This document shows positions 25,781-38,500 of a stretch of 64,000 bases of DNA, in pieces. The position numbers were made by a program, and so were the translations under genes. Within the stretch, counting starts at the first letter, position 1, and every line of letters starts with the position of its first letter. The stretch spans positions 15,934,001-15,998,000 of the forward strand of contig CP075495.1 in NCBI GenBank assembly GCA_021613535.1, read 5' to 3'. Source of the DNA: Adineta vaga. Taxonomy: Eukaryota; Rotifera. The notes beneath the pieces were generated by a model. That model ran no database searches. It was not told the DNA's origin and worked only from the letters and a program-made list of their open reading frames with translations.

Positions 25781-26897
25781 TCTAAAATGAAAGGTCTCAT
25801 TGGACCATAGACAAATCGAAAATATTAGATCATTTGAGCTTACCTATGAAAAATGCGAGCAAAAACAAGTTTAATGGGTCATTTTGGATGTTGAAAAATC
25901 GATGAAAATTAGTGTAGTCAGTATTTTGACATTATCTCACGTTTGATTTGGTCGTTTGAGGCCGGAGACGTCTGATTCGAGAGAGAGTGTTATGGGCTAT
26001 GAATCTGTTCGATCGAAGTCTCTAATATATTGAGTATCCGAAGGTCTTTAGGGCGAGCACTGTCTAGAACTCGCAATCTGACTTTTTTACTGTAGATATA
26101 AAACACAAAGACACATATTTTGATATAAGATTATCCTAGTCAAAAACACTCGGAACCCCAGATAGGATGGCTCACACTATAACTGATGCATAAAACAGGC
26201 ATCAAAACGACCCCTGGATGATATGAAAAAGTTTCTCAAATAAAAAAATATACTTCAGATTCGAAATCAGCACGCAAAGCTGCACTAGAAAATGTATTTT
26301 AAAGTGTTATTTTTGACGAATATGAGGAGATCAAAATTTAGGGTTCCAACCATGACTCCATAAGAGGTTTACAATAGTTGAACTGAATTCCAAATGTCAA
26401 ATGAATATATGTTTGAATCTCAGCTGCTTCTGATCAAATAGTGCAGCTGAATAGCTATAGAATTCCGTACTTTTGAAGCTTCGAAGAGTATAACAATGAA
26501 GGGAAAAGATGGTTTGATTGATCACCAGTGACATTTTCTGTAACAGCTTCACCCATGATTTGTCTGACATTCACAATAAAACTTGAATTTTACTCGAAAT
26601 AAGTGTTAGATTCGGAATTAGCATAAAAAATTCATTCACTCATGCTTATTTCAACGTTTTTGTAGATTCGGAATTTTTCCCGAAAAAAGTGGCCTGTTTC
26701 CTCCTCCACGGAAGGCTCAGAGAAAATACCCTTAATTGTGAGATAATGTCAAAATACTGACTACACTAATTTTCATCGATTTTTCAACATCCAAAATGAT
26801 CCATTAAACTTGATTTTGCTCGCATTTTTCATAGGTAAGCTCAAATGATCTAATATTTTCGATTTGTCTATGGTCCAATGAGACCTTTCATTTTAGA
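25781..26897. mobile_element. non-autonomous element with 160 bp terminal inverted repeats
   Basis: 25781-25940 is the reverse complement of 26738-26897 with only a few mismatches. Ends begin TCTAAAATGAAAGG. The interior of about 800 bp has no open frame of note, so it must depend on a transposase encoded elsewhere. No target duplication was resolved. Confidence 0.85.
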
Positions 26898-27539
26898 CAA
26901 TAGACCCTCTGATGGACTCTCTCTTAACTCACTCATAAGCAAATAAAAGTGTAACCACAAAATAAGCTGGTCTTTTATGGCCTATGATATCTGGCTATAT
27001 TTCGTAATACGGGCAGTTCTGATTTTTGAGTATGTCAGTATGCAGAGTATCTATCGAAGTATATACTCACAGTTTCATGACTTTAAACCTTGTTGTTAAT
27101 AAATGGTGTAATGCACAGTATACATGCCTCACGTCAATTATAATCATCTTTGACGCTAGAGGAGTACTATTGTGGATACAATATCTCGAGAAAGGAAAAG
27201 TGTCAAAAGCTGAAATTTTCAGCATTATCATAAGTCACTTTGGGGGTACATACTGATAACAAATTCATCGAAATCTGAAATATCGATTGAGCAGGGGTAT
27301 CTGTTAATTTGTGCGGACTTTCTAGCATTGACTCATACATCAAAACGTACATCGAATATATATAATGTTGAAGGAAAATCATAATACAATTTGTATTTGT
27401 ATTTTTACGTCCCAGATCGACTGATAAACGTTGACATTTTTCATTGATTCTTTGTTTGTTTGTTGACGTTTTAGCTTCCAATACTTAAATATTTCAATTT
27501 GAGGTATTTATCAAATTTCATTAGAGCAAATCTATACTT
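26898..27539. other. upstream region of the NRPS gene
   Basis: No separate gene seen. A promoter for the NRPS must lie here or further upstream, but I see no clear core motif. Confidence 0.4.
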
Positions 27540-29562
27540 ATGGATACTGTGCTACTGCAAAAAATTCAAAAGGCAAAAATTTTGTTACAGCCACCACAGA
27601 GTACGATTACAGCTATTGGATTGCAACAAGGTATCGCTTCCTATGCTCAAGAGCGTGTATGGTTTGAGGAAAAGTTACAAAATGATTCTTCAACATCATT
27701 AACTTCGAATAATGTTGTATTACCTTTGGTGGTTAAATGTGGTTCAATCTCCATTGAACGCATTCGTTCATCTATTCTTACTATTCTTAATCAACATACG
27801 ATTCTTCGAACAGCTTTTGATTTCAATGAAAAGCGTGGTAAACTTATGCAAAAGGTACAATCTAAAGTGGGAATCAACAGCTATTCTTTTGAAGTAACAA
27901 GAAGAACTATTCTGTCAACAAATGAGATGGTTGAATTGATTAAGAACGAATTCGACAATAATTTCAGCGACTTAGATCTCGGATTCGTACTTCGTTGTCA
28001 TTTGGTCAAGATGGGTCTGAATGACGATTATGAGTTGCTGAAACCCGATGATTTAATCATATTTGTTTTTCACCAAATAGTCTTTGATTATAATTCTGTT
28101 GGTCCGTTTATTACTGCATTTACACAAGCGTATGATGAAGTAACATCCAACATGACAAATTTACAATACATTGATTATACTTTGTATGAACAAACACAAT
28201 TAGCCAGCAGAGATCAAGATTCAAACATAAACAAGGCAAAACAATTTTGGTCAACATTAATGCGTGATTATAAGCCATATGGAAGGAATTCATCATTAAC
28301 AACTTCGATGCATGAAATGAAGAAACGCTCTGGTCGAGGTCTTAGTGCTACATTTAATCTGGACTCATATACCGTAGGAGCACAAATCGAATTCGCATCC
28401 TTATATAATGTATCTATGTTTGATTTGGGGCTCGCGTATTATTTTATTTTTCTGTATGAACTGAACAATGGTACGATCAACGATCTATGCGTAGTTTGTC
28501 CGACAGCTAATCGTCCATTAATTGAAATGAAATCAATCATTGGTACATTTATCAATATGTTACCGTACCGTATTCGTATAGATCCAAATCAATCTTTTAT
28601 AAATTTTGTCCAACGTCTTCATACATTATGTGCTGATATTTCTGAACATGATCAATTGCCATATCAATTGATCATGAAAGACACGGATAATTCATATCTG
28701 CCAAAACTGCCCTTTCATTTCCGATTTGATTCAATTGATCCTTTATCAGCAGAAGAAATGGCCCTCGAATCTGAAACGAAAGATGGAACATTGGGATTAT
28801 ATATAGATGGAGTTTGGTTGCATGGTAATAGTGTCATGGCTAACGATCTTACTTTAACGATGATTCACAATCATCAAGAACAGAAAACACAGTATATTTT
28901 CGAATGTTCCACTGACTGTTATAAAGAAAAAGCAGCGGCCGAAATGTGTCGACATTTTGAGGATTTTCTGTCGAATTTCTTCATCAAAAGTTCGACAACT
29001 TCTGACTTCAACAATACTCAACAATCGATTACAAGCTCATCTCATCTATTATCAGGCATCAAACAGTTGTCAAAAGCTAATTTCGAGCAACAATCAATTA
29101 TTGCAGAAACATGTAAGTCTCTCGTTGTAAACTATTCAAGAGCTCTATATTTTACAAATATTTCAGCATTTTCAACAGGTTCAAACTTGAAAACGGATGA
29201 AAAATGTTCATTAGCTCCTAAGGAAGACATACTAAAAATTGCATCAAATAATAAATTAGAAGATACGATTAATAACATTTGGCATGAAGTAATGCACACA
29301 GAGCTTGATTCATATAAAACACAACAGAATTATGACTCATCAATATCAACTACAACTAGCTTCTTTAGTCTTGGAGGTGATTCTCTTCCATTGCTTCAAC
29401 TCTATCGCTCATATCAATCTATATTTCACTTTGATACTGATGCTCTATCAATTCGAACGTTCTTTGAACATGATACTCTAGCTGAACATGCAAAATTACT
29501 AAAAACAGCCATCATAAATGATATTCAATCAAGACAGTGGCATACACTGCATATTAATCATG
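27540..29562 (+). other. NRPS module 1: C1-T1, no adenylation domain
   Basis: C1 begins with 'IASYAQERVW' (motif C1), then 'LNQHTILRTAF' (C2), 'FHQIVFD' where HHxxxDG is expected (C3), 'YIDYTLYE' (C4) and 'IIGTFINMLPYRI' (C5). The second His, the catalytic one, is Gln here and the Gly is Tyr, so C1 is probably inactive or only structural. T1 follows with 'FFSLGGDSLPLLQL'; the Ser (codon 29382) can take the phosphopantetheine arm. Between them are only about 100 low-complexity residues, with no A motifs. T1 would need loading in trans. The GTAAGT...TTTCAG piece at 29113-29166 is a likely 54-nt intron within the linker. Confidence 0.85.
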
Positions 29563-32500
29563 GTAGTCGGCTTTATGTTAGATCCTTATAAATCATACAC
29601 CTCTTTGGTATTTTCCTAGGTATTGCATCATTCGCTCAGGAGCGTATCTTTCTTGACGAACAAGTCCGCTTTTCCAATAAAATTGCCATATACAATGAGC
29701 TGGTAGTTGTTCGACCTGTCAAAGGTTCATTATCAATGGCTCTTCTATTAGAAGCTCTACGAGCTGTTTTAGAAAAGAATAATATATTGCGTACGTGCCT
29801 CATTTTAGACAATAGTGAAAATAAATTAAAACAATGTGTAACTGATCATCATCAAACATTCACATTTGCAAACGAACAAACGTTTGAGACCGACAATGAA
29901 CTTAGTGATCTCATTTATAAAGGAAAAGTTGATCGAAGTCGTTTTGATTTATCAAATGGGCGGATTTTTGATTGCCAGATACTTCGGAAACAGCAATCAT
30001 TGAACTCAAACTACGACACTGAACAGATAACAGATTCAGACGTGCTCATATTTGGTTTTCATCATACAGTATGTGATAGATTATCTTTTCAAAATTTTCT
30101 CAAAAGTTTAAGTCGTGCTTATAATAATAAAAAAGCATATGCAGGCGAGAAACAGTCTCTACAATACATTGACTATACTGTTTTGGAACGTGTAATGGAT
30201 ATGACATTATCTCGTGAGTTTTGGCATTCACAACTTGATGGATATAACTTTAAATATCCATTTCCTTTTACCGTCGATCGTCATCGTTTACCAAATGATC
30301 AACGATCAGGTGTAGCGTCCACGGCTCAGATCGCGTTCGACGATGACATTGCCTCGTCTTTTTTAAATTATGCATCAACACATCATCTTACGTTTTTTCA
30401 GCTTGGATTAGCGATATTTTATGTATTTTTATTCAAGTTATCTCATGGTCTAACTGATTTGTGTGTTTCTTGCTTAAACGCTAATCGATACAAAAGTGAA
30501 CTACAAGATATGATTGGAATGTTTGTTTCAACATTGCCTCATCGTCTGCAACTTGATTCTAGTTGTTCATTTGATGAACTTGTGAAACATGTTCGAGACC
30601 AATGTTTATCGGTTCTAGAACATTCCCACTATCCACTGCAACATATCCTAGCTGATTTTCATCTTAATCGATCGAATGTTTCATTTCTTGAGACACTCTT
30701 CGACTTTATTACTGTATCGCCAAATTTCGATCAGCCTTCCTTCGATGGAATAATCCTAGGAGAGGCACCTTTAAGACAGTCATATGAAGTGGCGAAATTT
30801 GATTTTTCAATGACATTCTTCTACAATTCAACTTCAGATGACCATAAACTATGGTGTTCTCTTGTTTGTTCAAGTGAAATATTTGACGAAGCAACAGTTA
30901 AGATCCTCAGCCGACGATTTAATTATCTTGTTGAACAACTAGTTTCTTCAAATCCAAGTACTAAGAGAATAGATACATGTCTTTTATCTATATCAAATAC
31001 TGACCTTATTTTGCCAGAAGAAGCTAACGAAATACAGAACATCGACTTTTGTCGACAACTAGATGTACTAAATGACGGTAAATATTCACTTATTCATATG
31101 TAAAGCATCTCACAAATTATATTTATGAGAAAGACTATGGTGTATCATTTTATTAGGGAACACAAAAGCATTTTTCTGGTTTTCGATGATGTTTTCCGGC
31201 AGTTACTCGGTAGTTCTGCCAGCGCTTTTTTGTACGTTTCACTAAAGTACATTGAACTGTATTTAGGAACTGCCAAAGAACTCCCGACAAGCATCAAGGA
31301 ATACTAGGAATGCTTTTGCATTCTCTCGCAAAATGACACTCTTATAAAAGCTTGCAGGGACTTACATAAATTCTTACAAAAATTATCCACGGTTGACTCG
31401 AGGGGGAAAGAGCGGAACCGTGATTCCTGAATTCCCATGTATTCCGCTCTTTACCCCTTGGGTTGAGCTGCAAAGCGTTTAATCATTTAAATACAGTATA
31501 ATCTTTCCCTAGTGGTCAAAAATCGGGACTTCCCAAAAGTGCACACTGCAGAGATGCGTTGAATATAAAGAGATAACGGTAAAATTACGTATCTTACCAC
31601 TTTTCCATTTCGAACACCGAATAGTGAGTGCTCGGAACGAACTCCCTGTGGAAAAACAGGATGTTCGGGCAGGGTGGTGCGGAATTCATCAGAGCATTTT
31701 TTAAAAAATCATTTCAAAGACAGAAGCTAATCCACGTTCGCTGACTACGCTTCTCTTTCAACCATAGCTTTCCTTTAGTTTTTCTCAAAGGGGGGAAAAA
31801 TCAAAGAGAAAATAGTTAGACCAATGCTACTAAAATAATCAAGGAGAAAGCTAACATGTAAGAAAAAAATTAGAGTGGGAAAATATCTCTCCCGTAATCA
31901 TAGGACCTACCTCACACTCTTAGACATATATCACATCACCACCTTTTCTGCCATTATACCAATTACTCTATCGATTGCAGTATTCTCCAAAACGTTTTCT
32001 ATCTACCTCGATATCTGCTTTCATTATTAATTCTTCCAATAAATTACTTCCGATCTCTCTTAGACAAACGAAACGCATAATATAAGCAAAGAAAGCATTT
32101 AAGAGAATCTAAGAATATGAACGAAGTCTTCCCGTTCTTCAACAGCTCTTGCCATTATTACAGAACTATGAAAAATCATTATCCTTCACACAATATGAAT
32201 AAACATCACGGCACAATAATCAGCCCTAAACTTACTAGCAAAATAGACAATCCTCATAAATCTTTTCAAAAAATTAATTAAATTATTATTTTGTTCAGCA
32301 CCAGCATCCTATGCTCAAACACGTCTGTGGTTTAAAGAACGCTCCAATCCTGATATCGGCAACTCGCAAGTGCCTAGTTACAACATGCCATTTGTTTATC
32401 GGCTATATCTACAACGTACTCTCTCAAGAGAAAAGCTTTCCATTGCACTCCAACTCATTGTCAAAAAGCATCCATCACTTCATACAGCACTCACCTTCCA

Positions 32501-35500
32501 TTCTGAAAAACAACAACTCATGCAACAGATCATCAACCATGACGATAATCAAAACAACAAAATGCACTTCCCATTTATCATCAGCACTTATGAAACCGAT
32601 CAACAACTTCAACAGATCGTCTTCGATGAAAACAAAAATTCTCAACTATTTGATTTATCACAAGGTCATGGTTTCCGATGTCATCTTGTTTATCATCAAG
32701 AGACCTCATCTGATGATGGTCTCTTGTCTGACAAAGATCTCATCATCTTCAATTTTCACCATGCTTTCTTTGACTTGCAATCATTGGATATCTTCTTAGA
32801 TGATCTTAACCAAGCATATGTCGCAGGTCAACTATGTACACATGGAGAAAACGATGAAACTGTCCTACGTTATCTTGATTGTAAATATCATTCTCCTATT
32901 CTTCTATTTGTCTTTATCATTATTCTTTCTACACAGATGCTCTCATTGAACAACAGATGTCAATGAGCGGCGCAAGTTTCTTTTGGCTTGATACACTTCA
33001 TGATTGTCAACTCGATCGAACCCTTGCTTTACCTTACGATCGATATCGTCTTTCCAATCAACAGCGAACTGATCGTGCAATATCTCTTACTTTCGATTCT
33101 GATCAACATCTTTCACATCGACTTCTTACTTATGCATCAACAAATAACATTTCATTTGAGCATCTTATTCTTTCACTCTATTTTCTGTTTCTCTACAAAA
33201 TCACCAGTGGTCAAAAGGATCTCTGCATTGCTATCGATACACATGGTCGATATCGACCTGAATTCAACTCAATCATTGGCGTTTTTGTCAATACGATTCC
33301 TCTTCGATGTCAACTTCATGCTCATTGGTCATTCATTCAATTCGTTGATCATGTGTGTGAAATAACAAGAAATTCAATGAAATATTCATACTATCCACTT
33401 CAGCACATTCTCAATCAACATCCTCATCTCTCACATGCTGCATTTCTTCATACATCATTTGAATTCATCGTTTCACCAACTACAGGCAAACACAGAAATA
33501 CAATTATTATTGGTGACAATCAACTTTCGTTGTTGCCTTTGTCAGTTCATACAAATGAAAATGAAATTATCAGTAAATTTGACTTCTTCGGTAGCTTCAT
33601 ACATAATCCAATGACAAATCAACTTTCATGTACAATGAATGCATCACTTGACTTGTTCACTTGTGAAACAATTCAAACAATGACACAACGATTTCACCTC
33701 ATGTTGCATCATTTATTTTCATCAAATGATACTGGTCGATCTGACACATCCATCTGCGAATTGTCATTCACAATGCCTCATGAACAACTTCTTCTTCAAT
33801 CATTAAACAATACACAAACTATATCTTCTCCTGTTACCACTGAGCATTGTATTCATCAGACATTTGTCAAACAAGTGATAAAACATCCACAAAAACTAGC
33901 AGTTGAATTAGATGAACAATCATTGACATATGCTGAGCTGTTACATTCTGCTCAGATCTTATCCTTATACCTGCTGAATCGGTGCTCAGTTCTTGTAGGT
34001 GATATTGTTTGTCAATGTGTTGAACGAAGTATTACAATGGTAAGCATGTTGAATAAATACATATGTCCGAAATGAAACTATTTTATTCATTTTAGGTAAT
34101 TGGTATCATGGCAATTGAAATGACAGGTAGTGCTTATTGTCCTTTGTCACCTCGAGATCCTCATCATCGTTTGCAATCACTTGCAAAACAAACACACAGT
34201 CGACTTGTTCTTGTTCATTGGTTGACAAACGAGAAGTTTAACGATGATGTTATTTCATTAGATATCGAAATGACACTAATAAGCAATTCTTATATCGAAA
34301 ATCATATGAATTTTGATTCATTGTCCAATATAACAGTAACATCAGAGAATATAGCTTATGTTATTTTTACAAGTGGATCGACAGGAACACCAAAAGCGGT
34401 TCGTTGTCGTTTGCTCTCTCAAAATCTGAATGTCTTGTATATTATTTATAGGTTCAAGTTTCTCAAGGGAATTTCATTCATTATGCTGAATCCTTGACTC
34501 AGATCAATTCATTCAATAGTGATGATGTTGTTATACAAATGGCTCGATGCTCATTTGATATGCATATGCACGAGATAATAGGCATTCTCATCCTTGGGGG
34601 AACTTTAGTAATGCTTCATCCACATGGAACACTCGATTTCGATTACTTGAAGGAAATGTTAGAGAAAAAACAAATCTCATACATGCATTCGGTGCCAAGT
34701 TTACTGTTCAGTTTCTTTACGTACGTTGAACAATCACACAACAAAAATATCTCATTACACCTTCGTTCACTAATTAGCGGTGGTAAGTAGTCATGACAAC
34801 ATATTATTGATGATAGCTCATCACACTATCATTTGTCATAGGTGAACCATTTCCGATTCAGTTTGTCGATATCTTGAGACGACTGGTTATCGCATATTGT
34901 ACTATTTGGAATTCGTATGGTCCAGCTGAAGCAACTATTGCTTGCACGGGGCACATTGTCAATCTCATCGAAAAGTACGAGAATGTTCCGATTGGTCCAC
35001 CTCTTCCTCGATATCGATGCTTGATCTTAGATGAATTTGATCAAGCGGTTGTCATTAATGAAGAAGGCGAATTGATTGTTGGTGGTGTTGGCGTCTTTAT
35101 TGGATATCTTCATCGTGATGATTTAACGTCAAAAGCATTAGTTTATGTCGATAATGAGCTATTCTATCGAACGGGTGACCTTGTTCATGTCGATCACCAT
35201 GGTTTTATTCATTATCGAGGAAGAAAGGATCATCAAATCAAAATACATGGTCAACGTATTGAATTGGGTGAAATAGAACAATGTCTTTTATTGATTTCAT
35301 CAATCTCAGCTTGTATCGTCGTGAAATGGACTGATGATAATCTTATTTCATATATTCAAAGTTTATCTGTTAATGAACAAGAACTTCGTGATCATTGTCA
35401 GTCACATCTTCCATCGCACATGATTCCATCATATTTTATCATTCTTGATAAATTGCCATTGAATACAAATGGAAAAATCGATCGGAAGAGTCTTCCTGCG

Positions 35501-38500
35501 CCGCATTTCTCCTCGTCATCTGTTGAGGATGAGATTCAATTCAAATCACCCAGCAATGACATAGAAATCATTGTTCACAACACTTGTTGTGATATATTTC
35601 AACGAAAAAGCATTTCAATCAATACAAATCTTTTCACACTTGGTGCTCACTCTCTTCTCATGATACAACTCTTTCATCGATATAAAACAAAATTTCAATT
35701 ACATTCAAATTCATTTTCTATCACTGATCTTTTTCAACATCCAACTATTTATGATCATGCTCAAATTATTCATCAAACTCTCGACATGACACAAACAATG
35801 CATGACTCAACTTGGTTTTCACTCCATCTAACACAAGGTGAGACATGCACATATGACAGAATGTATGAACAATCCGGAATCTTTTCTTTTCTTCTTCTCT
35901 CTTCTTCTAGCAAAAGCGTCCTATGCACAAGAACGTATCTACTTAGATGAACAAATTCGTTTCACAACACAAACAAGCAATCATAATATGTATGTTATTC
36001 CATTATTATATCGTGTTTCATCTCTTAACAATCACATATCATTATCACGATTGCATCATGCATTGCAAAATGTTATTACAAAACATCGTATTCTACAAAC
36101 AGCTCTTTACCTCGACACAAATGGAATTCTTATACAACATTGCTCTAAGACGAAATCATGTTCATTATCGGTCGATGATCTTCTTCAATATGAAAACTGT
36201 ACGACACATGAAGCTGTCATAAATATTATGAATCAGCCGAGTTTATTTGATTTATCCACAGGCAATGTAATTAACTGTCACATTCTCCGTTCTCATCGAT
36301 CATCATCATCATCTCATAATAACAATAACCAAAATGATGAGCATAATGATGATCTGTTGAATACAGATGATCTTATCCTATTCACTATTCATCATGCATT
36401 CTTCGATGGAACATCAACATCAGTCTTTATTCGTGATCTTTCTCTTGCCTATTCGACGAGCAATTCTTCTGATTCTTCTCCATCTATAAATCTTGATCCA
36501 ACATTTCAATACATTGATTATTCAGTTCATGAACATCTCATCGACATGACAACATCTCAACAATTTTGGTCTTCACAACTCCATGGATTCGATTTTCAAC
36601 ACCATCATCATCCTTCCTTATTGTGTGTCGATCGAGAACGATCATCACCAACAACTGTTCTCAATCAACGATCAGGTTCAGCATCAATTGCTTCATTTTC
36701 ATTTGATCAACGATTATGTACGTCGTTTGTCAACTATGCATCTCAACATCATCTTACACTGTTTCAACTTGCTCTAGCAACATTCTATGTATTTCTCTTT
36801 CGATTATCTCACTGTCAAACCGATCTATGTATCGCTTCAATTAATTCAAATCGGTATCGATCTGAATTACAAAATATGATTGGAATGTTCGTTGCAACAT
36901 TACCTTATCGTCTTCAACTGGATCGACATTGTTCATTTAATGAACTCGTTCGACAAGTTCGAAATCAATGTCTATCAATTCTTCCACATTCTCATTATCC
37001 ACTTCAACATCTTCTTGCTGATTTTCATCTTAATCAATCGAATGTTTCATTTCTTGAAATAATGTTTGATTTCATTAATATTTCATCTAATCGTAGTTCA
37101 TTTCGTTTGGATGAAACGCCTTTAGAACAAATATCCTTAGAACAATCAGATCAGGTGGCTAAATTCGATTTTTCCTTGCACTTCGTGTACGACGCCACAG
37201 CGTCGAATGACGAACAACTATCATGTGTATTTATTTGTTCATCTGATTTATTCGACGAGAGAACAGTTACACAAATCAGTGTACGATTTCAATATCTTTT
37301 CGAACAGTTGTTTGCATCGAACGAAAGGGCGGAAATAGGAAACGTATTTGATGTACCTATATCGTCATTTAATCTCATTTTACCAGAAGAAGCGAGAGAA
37401 ATCGACGATGTTATGTTTAGCCGACAAGATGACGTGATAAATGAAGGTAATGGTTTGTCTTTGTTGTTTTATATGTTGCCGAAAAGGCTATAGACTAGAC
37501 CAAAAGTGTTCATAGTTGATCTGCTCTTTTGTTGGGTTAATCAGAGTGGACATAAGGTGTAAGATTGATAACTCTTTGTGTTGTACTTGTGGCACAACTG
37601 TATCACGGTATCGTGCAGTCTCGAAGCTTGAATGTGAGTCCGAGTTTTTAGCATAGCAACGGGTGTTTGGATGAAAATCCAATGCTGATCGCCTCACAAA
37701 GCAGAGGTGACGTTTTGTTGAGTTGAGTTAATGTCAAATTTGTGTATTCTTTTATTGTGTCAATCAGGGCTGCCATCCGTACCCCATTTGGGGGTACCGT
37801 ACCCCATTTCGACAATTTGTACCCCAGAAATATTTGTACCTCAGAAGTACAATATTTGTACCCCATTTTGGATAATTTCTTTTTGTATAAGATTAAATCA
37901 TATTTTGCTATAATTAATAAATTTATTGGCTATAATCAAGGGGGAACAAACTGATTTCTAGCCAGAAATCATCGAAAATCAGTGGAAATTACAGAAATCA
38001 TTATATCTGATACATTTAGCTCCAAGATTTCAGGTGATTTCTATGATTCCACTTGATTTCTCTTGATTTTCACTGATTGCACCTGGGAGTCGACCTCTTT
38101 TGAAAGCAGTAGAAATCGCTGGAAATCAGTTTGTTCCACCTTGGCTATAATTGAAATTTTCATTTGCATAGAGACATGATGACTCAATTCTATTGACCAA
38201 ATTGATGACAAGGGCATAATAGTGCTATTCTTATTTTCAGCATTTGTACCTCCTTGTCTTTTCCAGTTTTAGTCACGCAATCGAAATGTAATCTTGTTCC
38301 TTATCAGTCACAGTTTTCTATCATAAAAGTGCTAACTGAAACAATTGATAGTGAATTAACGACACGATTTAATAAGTGCTACCATGAAATCAGAAGATTT
38401 TGATTTTTTGCGCAATCTCACTCAGAATTGATCAAATTTGCGAAAATCAAACCAAAACAGTTATGTGAAATACGTGTATTAGCTAATTCAAACGTAGAAC

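Noticed and set aside
29620-31077. C2, C4 and C6 as true epimerization domains
   Set aside because: They stand in the right place, but MIGMFV.TLP.R and HYPLQH are condensation-type motifs and the epimerase motifs were not found; kept only as a question.
32988-33365. Second frame inside the C3 exon (also 42717-43094)
   Set aside because: Shadow of the NRPS frame; composition and lack of motifs show it is not a gene.
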